A DNA stretch of 11,595 nucleotides from contig JAOPXF010000449.1 of NCBI GenBank assembly GCA_025965295.1, positions 1 through 11,595 of the forward strand, read 5' to 3'. The DNA is from Nocardioides sp. Lineage in GTDB: Bacteria; Actinomycetota; Actinomycetes; Propionibacteriales; Nocardioidaceae. Both the position numbers and the translations under genes were made by a program. The notes below the pieces were generated by a model. It ran no database searches, was not told the DNA's origin, and saw only the letters and a program-made list of their open reading frames with translations. Of the stretch, positions 1-5,937 are shown one piece after another; within the stretch, counting starts at the first letter, position 1, and each line of letters begins with the position of its first letter.

Positions 1-619
1 AGTTGCGCTCGTCGGTCATACCCCAGTAGTCCTGCTGATCTAGCCAGTGGCAGAAGACGTTGCCTCTCGTAAGCCACATCCGTGGGGACTTGCCGAGGTT
101 CTTCTTCCAACTGGCCACTGCAACTTCAGGACCCTCGCCGCGGGTCGCCCGGCGAGCCACAACGCGTTCCACGGCCGGGGCCAAGTCGTGGTCGCAGCTC
201 ATCAAGATGGCCAGGTCATACGCTCCATCGGTGGCCATGGTGACCAGATCTAAGGCTAGGGCAACATCGATGCCCTTTTCCTTCACCTCAGCCACAGGTG
301 ACCGCCGGTGAATGTAGCCGTCCGGGTAGCGCAGGTTCCGGTTGGTCACGATGACCCGTGGATCCCTTTGCCACGCGGTCTGTTGTCGTCGCGCGGCGGC
401 GTACCCATGGGGGTCGTAGGCGTTGTCCGGCATGCCGCGGTAGATGCGGATCGCGGTCAACTTGCCGCTCTCAATGCGGGCGGTCAGCACCTCAGCAAGG
501 TCTACCGGATCCACTTGGCCCTTGGTGTGATGCTCTCCGCTCGTGTGGAACGCCTCGCGAGCATGGTTGTAGACGTTCTGCCAGTCCAAGAAGACTGTGA
601 CGTGAGCGGGATCAACCAC
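1..619 (-). CDS. NYN-domain protein, putative RNase (C-terminus beyond left edge)
   Basis: Translating the minus strand from GTG at 619 gives 206 codons with no stop, running off the left edge. The protein has the NYN (PIN-like, LabA/DUF88) pattern: an N-terminal strand with FLDWQNVYN (residues 10-18; Asp12, Asn15), a central KGIDVALALD segment (Asp118), and DLAILMSCDHDLAPAVE (residues 135-151; Asp143 and Asp145). In this superfamily the conserved acidic residues bind metal for nucleolytic RNA cleavage; the activity is inferred here and the substrate unknown. The start is GTG; another in-frame GTG lies at 628. No Shine-Dalgarno is visible, but TAGTGT sits 7 nt upstream. An intrinsic terminator lies directly upstream, so the gene is probably transcribed alone. 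NYN proteins are common in accessory regions and occur with toxin or defence genes, but no partner is visible. Confidence 0.85.
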   Translation of the reverse strand, partial: MVDPAHVTVFLDWQNVYNHAREAFHTSGEHHTKGQVDPVDLAEVLTARIESGKLTAIRIYRGMPDNAYDPHGYAAARRQQTAWQRDPRVIVTNRNLRYPDGYIHRRSPVAEVKEKGIDVALALDLVTMATDGAYDLAILMSCDHDLAPAVERVVARRATRGEGPEVAVASWKKNLGKSPRMWLTRGNVFCHWLDQQDYWGMTDERN

Positions 620-626
620 GCCGCGC

Positions 627-632
627 ACACTA
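627..632 (-). promoter_or_regulatory. Putative -10 hexamer of a leaderless promoter for the NYN gene
   Basis: The minus strand reads TAGTGT, then 7 nt, then the GTG at 619, the same spacing as at other starts in this window. The -35 would fall inside the terminator hairpin just upstream and matches consensus poorly, so this call rests on the -10 and its spacing. Confidence 0.35.
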
Positions 633-633
633 C

Positions 634-680
634 AAAGAAAAAACCCCGCCGTGCAGACCATTGGTCCGGACGACGGGGGG
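634..680 (-). terminator. Intrinsic terminator, minus-strand orientation
   Basis: Arms 644-652 and 670-678 form a 9-bp stem, and 655-659 with 663-667 form an inner 5-bp stem. Read on the minus strand, the hairpin is followed by six T's and then CTTT. The two positions that mismatch on the plus strand (C-A type) become G-U pairs on the minus strand, so the RNA is fully paired only in that direction. It would end transcription coming from the small ORF and membrane gene at 717-1409 before the NYN gene. Confidence 0.85.
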
Positions 681-716
681 CTTTAGCCGCAGGTTAGACG
701 CGAACACGCTTGTAAT

Positions 717-878
717 TCAAGTCTCCGCGCCCACTCCCTCGGTGAGTAGAACCGCATCTCTCGCTCCGATGTTCCCGCAGCCGTGGACAGTGAACGTGTC
801 GACGCGCGAGGAGTGCTCGCCGGGCAGCCGGTATGCCACCTCGAGCTGCCACGTCCCGTCGTCGAGCCGGGTCTGCAT
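717..878 (-). CDS. Possible 53-aa protein of unknown function, or stop-interrupted remnant
   Basis: This minus-strand ORF runs from ATG at 878 (or GTG at 884) to TGA at 717-719. The composition is protein-like (DDGTWQLEVAYRLPGEHSS near the start, VHGCGNIGARDAVLLTEG later) and more plausible than the other frames here. I recognise no family. There is no convincing ribosome binding site. The same frame is open further upstream, from GTG at 953 to a TGA about 20 nt before the start, with similar composition. The ORF could therefore be the tail of a longer gene broken by one stop, with TGA in place of an Arg codon for example. It ends about 37 nt before the G-U-compensated terminator, which fits a minus-strand transcript. 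The overlapping plus-strand 60-codon ORF is judged a shadow. Confidence 0.4.
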   Translation of the reverse strand: MQTRLDDGTWQLEVAYRLPGEHSSRVDTFTVHGCGNIGARDAVLLTEGVGAET

Positions 879-977
879 GCCCACGTCGCCGGGGCATCAG
901 TGGCCGACGACGAGGTGCTCGACGTCCGGCGCTCGCGGGGCTTCGGGATCCACAAGGCGGCGTGACCCAAGTCGGGA

Positions 978-1409
978 CTAGCCCGTCTTGATGGCATTGC
1001 CCTTCTCGTCCCGCGCTTTCAGAGTTGCAGACTCGGATAGCCCGACGATGCCAAAGAGCAGGACGACCGCTCCGACCAGGATCAGCACGTTCCACCAGCC
1101 GTCACCGTTGATGCCCCACGCGATGGCAAGCGGGCCGAGTAAAAGGAAAGAGATCGCCAATCCGATTCCCGTCGGGTCGCGCCGCTTTTCGGTCTCTTCG
1201 CTGATGAGCGCCTTGATGGCCCCATCGATGAGCTCCAGGAGCTCGCGCTTGGCACTACTCGAGTCCGGCAGCGCCTTATAGAGCTCGATGTCACTGAGGA
1301 TCTGAGCGCGCCTACCACCACGGGCACGCAGGAACTGAAGGATGGCGGCAGCTAGTGAAACCACAGCCAGTGCGATCTTGGATACTGAGTCCACGTCCAT
1401 GACTTGCAT
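978..1409 (-). CDS. Small three-helix membrane protein of unknown function
   Basis: I do not recognise this 143-aa protein. It has three likely membrane segments, at residues 11-28, 81-100 and 105-124. Between the first and second lies a charged, helical stretch (about 30-80) with a likely coiled-coil or amphipathic character (KRELLELIDGAIKALISEE). The C-terminus is charged and probably cytoplasmic. The frame is open back to 1529, but those 40 extra residues are Pro/Arg/Ser-rich and would overlap the promoter of the divergent lipoprotein gene, so I start at ATG 1409; ATG 1400 is an alternative. Neither start has a clear Shine-Dalgarno. It is divergent from the lipoprotein at 1530 across 120 bp. 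G+C is lower than in the genes to the right. Confidence 0.7.
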   Translation of the reverse strand: MQVMDVDSVSKIALAVVSLAAAILQFLRARGGRRAQILSDIELYKALPDSSSAKRELLELIDGAIKALISEETEKRRDPTGIGLAISFLLLGPLAIAWGINGDGWWNVLILVGAVVLLFGIVGLSESATLKARDEKGNAIKTG

Positions 1410-1494
1410 GGAACCACTTGAGACGGGTCTGTGCGACTCCTGGGCACATCCACGCGGCCAGCGTCCGGGCGATTCCAGCACTGTCACGTTTCCC

Positions 1495-1523
1495 CTGACA
1501 TGGCGCTGCGCTGGGGCTAGCGT
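1495..1523 (+). promoter_or_regulatory. Leaderless promoter of the lipoprotein gene
   Basis: CTGACA (1495-1500), a 17-bp spacer and TAGCGT (1518-1523) closely match the sigma-70/SigA consensus. The ATG begins 6 nt after the -10, where transcription should start, so the mRNA is predicted to have no 5' UTR. No Shine-Dalgarno is present. This is the best promoter in the window. Confidence 0.7.
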
Positions 1524-1529
1524 CTCCAC

Positions 1530-2360
1530 ATGCCTTCTTGGATAGCCGTCCCGCTTTTGCTCAGCGCCATGCTGCTTACGGGCTGCGGAGGTTCAGACGT
1601 GCAGCCAGCCGATGGCGACTCGACCGTGACGCAGGTCGGGCAGAGCCCAGAGGCTCCGGGCGAGGCCTCAACTCCGGAAGTATCGGAGGAACCCGACCTC
1701 CCCAGCGACAACGACGTGCGCGCCTACATCGACGCTGTCGCCAGCTCCAACGTGGCGACGCTTGAAAGGGCCATGAAACTCACCAAGAAGGGTTCACTGG
1801 CAGAGGCCTACCTGATCTATCAGGTCACCGGCGAGAACGCGAACATCGACGGCGGCTACCCGACCGTATCGGACCTCGTTGGCGTCACCTCGAAGAAGGG
1901 CGGATACCAAGCCTGCTATGCCGGTGACGCTGCGGACCCCGTCTGCTACCTCTACGCCGACATCGAGGGCGCGGACGGGAAGATCGTTGACTTCACCATT
2001 AACGGGCTGCAACTCGAAAAGCGCATCTCCGTCGGAAACGGAACGTTCGTGTCAGGCACCGCGTATGGGGTCTCAGGCAAGTTCGCGACCTCCTACGTGA
2101 CGGCAGCCGACAACAACTTGCTCATCACGTTCCAGCTCCGCACCACAGCCGATCCGGTCAGCATCATCTCGGCCACGTACCGCAGTCCCGACGGCCGCCA
2201 GTCGCAAGCCGCGAACATCGCAGGCCCGTATGACCTGGCGCCCCGCTCCATCGCCAACTTCTCGGCCATGTTCCCGGGTGCGAAGCCCGGCGGCACCATG
2301 GCCCTCAGCTACTACCGGGAGAACGCGTCGGACGCGTCGCTCACCTTCAAGACCCGCTAG
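1530..2360 (+). CDS. Secreted lipoprotein of unknown function
   Basis: The 276-aa product has a short type II signal peptide: a hydrophobic stretch at residues 5-16, then lipobox LTGC with Cys19 as the predicted lipidated residue. It should be diacylglyceryl-modified, cleaved and anchored outside the cytoplasmic membrane. A Ser/Pro/Glu-rich linker follows (about 20-58), then one globular domain (about 60-276) that begins with a helical part and continues with beta-rich sequence. Cys129 and Cys139 could form a disulfide. I do not recognise the domain. The ATG at 1530 is fixed by the signal peptide and by the promoter 6 nt upstream. The neighbouring divergent membrane protein and the secreted-type ORF downstream make this a small cell-surface cluster, but no joint function is shown. 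Confidence 0.85.
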   Translation: MPSWIAVPLLLSAMLLTGCGGSDVQPADGDSTVTQVGQSPEAPGEASTPEVSEEPDLPSDNDVRAYIDAVASSNVATLERAMKLTKKGSLAEAYLIYQVTGENANIDGGYPTVSDLVGVTSKKGGYQACYAGDAADPVCYLYADIEGADGKIVDFTINGLQLEKRISVGNGTFVSGTAYGVSGKFATSYVTAADNNLLITFQLRTTADPVSIISATYRSPDGRQSQAANIAGPYDLAPRSIANFSAMFPGAKPGGTMALSYYRENASDASLTFKTR

Positions 2361-2463
2361 TTCCGAGACAGAGTGCCGCTCTCCTCACCTGGAAACCCGA
2401 TGAGAGGTTGCAGCCAGAAGTCGCCACTTGCGAGACCTTCGAGCGTCGTGAGGGTCATCGGCC
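2361..2463. other. Short intergenic stretch, no recognised signal
   Basis: I see no signal peptide in any frame, no strong promoter and no T-tracted terminator. A tandem near-repeat (GGAATGACC then GGAATGACA) lies just inside the next ORF. The missing N-terminal part of that ORF is not found here in another frame. Confidence 0.5.
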
Positions 2464-2961
2464 TTGAGTGGTGCTCATGGCCGGAATGACCGGAATGACA
2501 GCCATGCAGCACTCCCGGAACGTCTGACCGGACCCGCAGTCACATGGCGTGATCTCGGTGATCGCGCAGGGACCACCATCAAGCTGACCGTGACCAGCAT
2601 CGTCCAGGGGAGGTCACAGGACCTGAAGGACACCGGTCTGGCTGATGCCGACGAGAAGACCTCCTACTACGTCAACTACGAGATGACGGTCGTCTCCGGT
2701 GACGCCTACGGCATGGACATGAGCCACTACCTCAGCGCCTGGGCCGGCGACAAGCAGGTCGGTGAGCTCGTGCTGTCCAAGCGGTTCCCCCCGTGCCAGG
2801 AGGTCAACTTCCCCATCAACGTCGCCGTGGGCGCCTCGATCTCGTCGTGCAAGGCCTACGTCACCCCTAGCGGCGCAGCCCCAGTCGACCTCGTCCAGTT
2901 CGACAACGACGACACCTACGAAGGTGGTGACGGCACCGCCGTCCAGTGGCGTCAGGGGTAG
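2464..2961 (+). CDS. Beta-rich secreted-type domain protein, apparently lacking its 5' end
   Basis: The frame ends at TAG 2959-2961. From about codon 25 it encodes a convincing domain: VTWRDLGDRAGTTIKLTVTS, then KTSYYVNYEMTVVSGDAY, two Cys (FPPCQ and SSCKAY) and a Thr/Gly-rich end. The pattern resembles the immunoglobulin-like DUF4352 type of extracellular domain in actinobacterial lipoproteins; that is a resemblance by eye only. Such proteins normally carry a signal peptide or lipobox and a linker, and neither is found here in frame or in the other two frames back to 2361. The only early start is TTG at 2464, and the first 24 codons do not look like a signal sequence. A deletion or truncation is more likely than an intact cytoplasmic protein, so it may be a pseudogene. 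Confidence 0.5.
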   Translation: MSGAHGRNDRNDSHAALPERLTGPAVTWRDLGDRAGTTIKLTVTSIVQGRSQDLKDTGLADADEKTSYYVNYEMTVVSGDAYGMDMSHYLSAWAGDKQVGELVLSKRFPPCQEVNFPINVAVGASISSCKAYVTPSGAAPVDLVQFDNDDTYEGGDGTAVQWRQG

Positions 2962-3038
2962 CAAGGGAGAACTCAACGGGCGGGTGAAAATCCAGGGCTA
3001 CGGGCCGGCGCGCATGAGTCCACGCGGCGCGAGCCCAC

Positions 3039-3473
3039 TCAGTCGAGGCAGAACTCGTTGCCCTCGACGTCCTGCATCACCAGGCACGACTCGTTGAAGC
3101 CGTCGGCCCGCAGCAGCCGCACCCGGTGGGCGCCGAGCTCGAGCAGTCGGGCGCACTCGGCCTCGAGCACGGCCAGGCGCTCCTCGCCCTCGAGCCCGGT
3201 GCCGATGCGCACGTCGAGGTGCAGCCGGTTCTTGGCGACCTTGCCCTCCGGGACGCGCTGGAAGAAGAGCCGCGGGCCCACCCCCGTGGGGTCGACGCAG
3301 GCGAACGCCGAACCCTGGCGCTCGGCCGGCAGCGACCGGTCGAAGTCCTCCCACGAGGCGAACCCGTCCGGAGGTGGGGGTACGACGTACCCCAGCACCG
3401 CGCACCAGAACCGGGCGACGCGCTCCGGCTCTGCACAGTCGAAGGTGACCTGGAACTGCCTGACAGACGCCAT
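3039..3473 (-). CDS. VOC family (glyoxalase/bleomycin-resistance-like) protein
   Basis: The 144-aa protein is a single vicinal-oxygen-chelate module pair. It opens with RQFQVTFDCAEPERVARFWCAVLGY (residues 5-29), contains RLFFQRVPEGKVAKNRLHLDV (68-88), and closes with a DVEGNEFCLD end (135-144) typical of the glyoxalase-like VOC subfamily in Actinobacteria. Residues such as His85 and Glu140 sit where metal ligands often lie. The family covers isomerases, dioxygenases and drug-binding proteins, so the substrate cannot be called. The ATG at 3473 is chosen because homologous sequence starts there and TACGGT lies 7 nt upstream; the open frame further upstream is Arg/Gly-rich filler. This is the first high-G+C, core-like gene after the left patch. 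Confidence 0.85.
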   Translation of the reverse strand: MASVRQFQVTFDCAEPERVARFWCAVLGYVVPPPPDGFASWEDFDRSLPAERQGSAFACVDPTGVGPRLFFQRVPEGKVAKNRLHLDVRIGTGLEGEERLAVLEAECARLLELGAHRVRLLRADGFNESCLVMQDVEGNEFCLD

Positions 3474-3480
3474 GGGAGAG

Positions 3481-3486
3481 ACCGTA
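3481..3486 (-). promoter_or_regulatory. Putative -10 hexamer of the VOC gene (leaderless)
   Basis: The minus strand reads TACGGT, 7 nt, ATG. There is no Shine-Dalgarno, and no good -35 is seen at 17-18 bp. Confidence 0.35.
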
Positions 3487-3577
3487 GAGGCGAGACGCCG
3501 CCGACACGCGCGAGCACGTGGGTCTTCCATCGCGCCCCGTCGCCGTGTTTCCATGCAGGAAGTCCTCTCTCGGGTCG

Positions 3578-3603
3578 CCACCAGGCATGACCACCAGGCA
3601 TGA
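3578..3603. repeat. Perfect 13-bp tandem direct repeat, two copies
   Basis: CCACCAGGCATGA occurs at 3578-3590 and again at 3591-3603 with no gap. It lies in the 186-bp region between the divergent VOC gene and the small CxxC gene, so it could be a regulator site or a slippage product. Confidence 0.85.
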
Positions 3604-3604
3604 A

Positions 3605-3639
3605 TGGTGGCGCGATCGGGAACGGACACCCGATCACCA
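3605..3639. promoter_or_regulatory. Inverted repeat upstream of the CxxC microprotein (operator or 5' UTR hairpin)
   Basis: GATCGGG (3614-3620) and CCCGATC (3629-3635) are perfectly complementary around an 8-nt loop. Outside them TGGT (3605-3608) can pair with ACCA (3636-3639) across a 5-nt bulge. The repeat ends 20 nt before the ATG at 3660 and just ahead of its Shine-Dalgarno, so it could be an operator or a leader hairpin affecting ribosome access. Confidence 0.5.
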
Positions 3640-3647
3640 GGGGACAC

Positions 3648-3652
3648 AGGAG
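3648..3652 (+). promoter_or_regulatory. Shine-Dalgarno of the CxxC microprotein
   Basis: AGGAG is followed by 7 nt and then ATG at 3660. This site decides the start among several in-frame candidates, including ATG at 3600. Confidence 0.75.
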
Positions 3653-3659
3653 CCAGAGC

Positions 3660-3821
3660 ATGAGCGCAGCCTTCGCACGATCCGTGCCAGAGCCCTCCCC
3701 CTCGACCCGCTCCACCCACGATGCGAGCCACACCTGGCAGCTGCGCGGCGTGGAGTTCGACGAAGGTGTGTCCGTCAGCCGCTACGAGTGCGACTCGTGC
3801 GACGAGGTGTGGTTCGCCTAG
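3660..3821 (+). CDS. 53-aa CxxC microprotein of unknown function
   Basis: The start at 3660 is supported by an AGGAG site 7 nt upstream. The first about 22 residues are Ser/Pro-rich and probably disordered. The rest is a compact motif: HTWQLRGVEFDEG, a short strand, then YECDSCDEVWF at the C-terminus. The single CxxC (Cys44, Cys47) is half of a zinc ribbon, so zinc could be bound by a dimer or with the preceding His/Asp residues. I believe similar short proteins with an aromatic-rich strand and a terminal YECxxC are found in actinobacteria, but I cannot name a family or function. It is divergent from the VOC gene, has an inverted repeat in its leader, and is the only plus-strand gene between 2961 and 10786. 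Confidence 0.75.
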   Translation: MSAAFARSVPEPSPSTRSTHDASHTWQLRGVEFDEGVSVSRYECDSCDEVWFA

Positions 3822-3864
3822 CGAGTCGCGACCCCGCGGCGACTCCCGGCCGGCGTACGCCGTA

Positions 3865-3972
3865 CCCCGAAATGGAGCGAACCGCCGGGGTCTCGGGTCC
3901 CCGGCGGTTCGAGAGAACGATAACCCGCGGGACGCGCCGTTCGGGAGGGAATCGGCTCAAGAGTTCCTCAAG
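3865..3972 (-). repeat. 108-bp dispersed element, copy A (hairpin plus conserved 18-bp block)
   Basis: Read on the minus strand, it begins 23 nt after the Nudix stop. It has an 18-bp block (3955-3972) reading CTTGAGGAACTCTTGAGC, a spacer of about 37 bp, and a 40-bp block (3878-3917) identical to copy B. The 40-bp block contains a perfect 13-bp stem (3878-3890 with 3899-3911) around an 8-nt loop. TATCGT lies just before the hairpin on the minus strand. No T-tract follows on either strand, so it is not a classical terminator. Confidence 0.85.
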
Positions 3973-3995
3973 GAATCGGAGAGCCGACGATCCGC

Positions 3996-4442
3996 TCAGG
4001 CCGACGCGGCGAAGTCGCGCAGCTGTGACGGCTCCGCCAGCCAGGCCCGGCTGAACGCCGGGTGCAGCGGCAGCGCGAGGACCTCGTCCGCCGGGACCCA
4101 CGCGTGCCGCTCGGTCTCCGCGAGGTTGCGCACCCGCACGGTGCCGATCGGGGCGGCGAGCACGGTCGTGTAGTCCCAGCCCCCGCAGCTCGCCACGTGC
4201 GTGCCTTGGACGCGTACGGCGTCGGCCGCGATGCCGACCTCCTCGCGCGCCTCGCGCAGCGCCGCCTGGACGGCCGACTCCCCACGCTCCCGGGCGCCAC
4301 CGGGGATCGACCAGGTGCCGCCCTGGTGCGTCCAGTGCGCCCGGAGCTGGAGCAGGACCCGACCGCGGTCGGCGAGCATCAGCCCGGCGGCGCCACGCGC
4401 GCCCCAGTGTCGGTGCCCGTGGTAACACGTCGCCCAGCTCAT
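3996..4442 (-). CDS. Nudix hydrolase
   Basis: The 148-aa protein carries a complete Nudix box, GX5EX7REUXEEXGU, at residues 49-71 (Gly49, Glu55, Arg63, Glu64, Glu67, Glu68, Gly70, Ile71), so metal-dependent cleavage of a nucleoside diphosphate linked to another moiety is expected. The N-terminal CYHGHRHWGARGAAGLML (residues 6-23) is typical of a common actinobacterial subgroup. The QGGTWSIPGG loop precedes the box. The substrate cannot be called; MutT-like 8-oxo-dGTP or sugar-nucleotide cleavage are possibilities. It starts 24 nt after the MFS stop on the same strand and is probably co-transcribed. GAGG lies too close to the ATG to act as a normal Shine-Dalgarno. Repeat copy A follows 23 nt after the stop. 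Confidence 0.93.
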   Translation of the reverse strand: MSWATCYHGHRHWGARGAAGLMLADRGRVLLQLRAHWTHQGGTWSIPGGARERGESAVQAALREAREEVGIAADAVRVQGTHVASCGGWDYTTVLAAPIGTVRVRNLAETERHAWVPADEVLALPLHPAFSRAWLAEPSQLRDFAASA

Positions 4443-4466
4443 GGCCTCATTGTGTCAAGGGCATGG

Positions 4467-5828
4467 CTAGCGGATCGAGCCGCCGCGGGACCCGGACCTC
4501 GACTCGTCGGGGTCGATGAGCGAGGGCGGCCCGACGGCGAGCCCCTCCTCGGCGCCGTGGCTGGAGGCCCGGGCGTCGGCCAGCACGTCGGCGGGGACGT
4601 GCTGCTCGAGGAACCGCCGTGCCAGCCGCGTCGAGGGGTGTACGCCGATCGTCGCCACGACGATGATGCCGGCGATCACCAGCCAGCCGGCGGCGCCCCA
4701 GTTCATCGCGAGGAAGGTGTAGAGCGCCGGCGCCCACACCCGGCCGAGGGTGCTGCTCAGCTCGGCCGCCCCCTGGTAGGCGCCGCGTTGACGCGGGTCC
4801 ATCAGCTCCGCCTCGAAGGACCAGCTGGCGGCCGAGAGGTAGAGCTCGGCCCCGGTCACGGTGACGTGACCCAGCCACACCAGCGCGATCGTGGTCCACC
4901 CGACGGTGTCGTGGGTGGCCAGCGTGATCAGGCACGAGACCACGAAGAACGTCGACGACACCCGGAGCGCCTTCAACGCGGTGGGCACGTCCTCGACCCC
5001 GCGGGCCGCCACCATCGGCAGGAAGATGCACATCACGGTGTTGGTGCCGAACAGGAAGGCCAGGAGCACCCGCGGGGCATCGGTCTCCTCCACCAGCCAC
5101 AGCGGGATCACGATGTTGAGCAGCACCTGGTTGGTCCAGAAGACCCCGCTGAAGAACGTGGTCAGCAGCCAGCCCGGGTTGCGCAACGGCCCCGGCCCGG
5201 GGACCTTCACCTTGCGTTCCTCCGGGGTGCGGTCGTCGTGCGAGGCGCGCGGCAGGCGGCCGATCGCGGCCGCGTTGACCAGGAACACCATGGCGGTGAA
5301 CCAGGGCACCGCGTGCAGCAGGTCGTTCGAGTGGAACGCGAGGGCGATGCCGCCGATCAGGGAGCCGAGGGTGAAGCCGACGTTGAGCGAGGAGTACATG
5401 TAGGCGCGCGACTTCACGCGCTGGTCGGGCGGCAGTACGTCGATCGTGTACGCGCCGTGGGCGGCGCCACCGAGAGCACCGATCACCTCCATGCCGACGG
5501 CCATCGCGACGTAGCCCCGGAAGTCGGTGATGAACGGCCACACCGCGAACATCGCCGCCTGGCCGGTGGCGCTGAGCGCCCACATCTTCTTCGGACCGTA
5601 GCGGTCGACCAGCTTGCCCATCGGCAGCGCGGCCAGGAACGCGGCGAGGCCGGCGCACGTGAGGCCGAGGCCGACCTGGGCGGCGGAGAGTCCGACGATC
5701 TGGGTGAAGAAGACCGCCGAGCCGGTCATGAACGTGCCCTCACCGAGGGCGAAGAGGAGTGACTGGGTGGCGAGCCGTCCGGCGAGCGGCGACGGGGGGC
5801 GCGCGTGGCGCAGGAGGGCGGCGAACAT
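4467..5828 (-). CDS. MFS transporter
   Basis: The 453-aa protein has about 12 hydrophobic segments and the MFS motif A, GKLVDRYGPKK, in the loop after TM2 (residues 71-81). A charged central loop with HDDRTPEERKVKVPG separates the two six-helix halves, and a hydrophilic tail of about 45 residues ends in a Ser/Gly/Arg stretch. It should be a proton- or solute-coupled secondary transporter of the cytoplasmic membrane, probably an exporter by overall layout; the substrate is unknown. The start is ATG 5828, with GTG directly before it at 5831; GGAAG 9 nt before that GTG may serve as Shine-Dalgarno. The open frame continues upstream to 6011, but that part reads through repeat copy B and is unlikely to be translated. 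The gene is followed by the Nudix gene after 24 nt. Confidence 0.9.
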   Translation of the reverse strand: MFAALLRHARPPSPLAGRLATQSLLFALGEGTFMTGSAVFFTQIVGLSAAQVGLGLTCAGLAAFLAALPMGKLVDRYGPKKMWALSATGQAAMFAVWPFITDFRGYVAMAVGMEVIGALGGAAHGAYTIDVLPPDQRVKSRAYMYSSLNVGFTLGSLIGGIALAFHSNDLLHAVPWFTAMVFLVNAAAIGRLPRASHDDRTPEERKVKVPGPGPLRNPGWLLTTFFSGVFWTNQVLLNIVIPLWLVEETDAPRVLLAFLFGTNTVMCIFLPMVAARGVEDVPTALKALRVSSTFFVVSCLITLATHDTVGWTTIALVWLGHVTVTGAELYLSAASWSFEAELMDPRQRGAYQGAAELSSTLGRVWAPALYTFLAMNWGAAGWLVIAGIIVVATIGVHPSTRLARRFLEQHVPADVLADARASSHGAEEGLAVGPPSLIDPDESRSGSRGGSIR

Positions 5829-5937
5829 CACCGGGTGATTCTTCCGGGGCGCACGCCGGGTGTCGCGCGAATATGCGGCGCGGCGCGAAAAGAGAGGGAA
5901 GACTTCTCGCCCGTGATCCTCACGAGCTCCTGAGCGG

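Noticed and set aside
690..780. Possible tRNA or att remnant near the terminator
   Set aside because: I could not fold a cloverleaf, and the T-loop consensus is broken.
783..965. 60-codon plus-strand ORF
   Set aside because: It is the mirror of the minus-strand small ORF, with no ribosome binding site or promoter.
694..1095. 133-codon minus-strand frame
   Set aside because: It is Arg-rich, overlaps the 3' end of the membrane protein in another frame, and is less protein-like than the 53-codon frame.
1410..1529. N-terminal extension of the membrane protein to 1529
   Set aside because: The extra residues look non-coding and would cover the strong lipoprotein promoter on the other strand.
3474..3731. 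Longer N-terminus for the VOC protein
   Set aside because: The extension is Gly/Arg-rich and overlaps the divergent CxxC gene; VOC homology begins at the 3473 start.
3878..3911. Copy A hairpin as a standard intrinsic terminator
   Set aside because: There is no T-tract on either strand; the loop and flanks are conserved as well, which a plain terminator would not need.
4062..5762. 566-codon plus-strand ORF opposite the Nudix and MFS genes
   Set aside because: It mirrors well-supported genes and shows no fold-like pattern.
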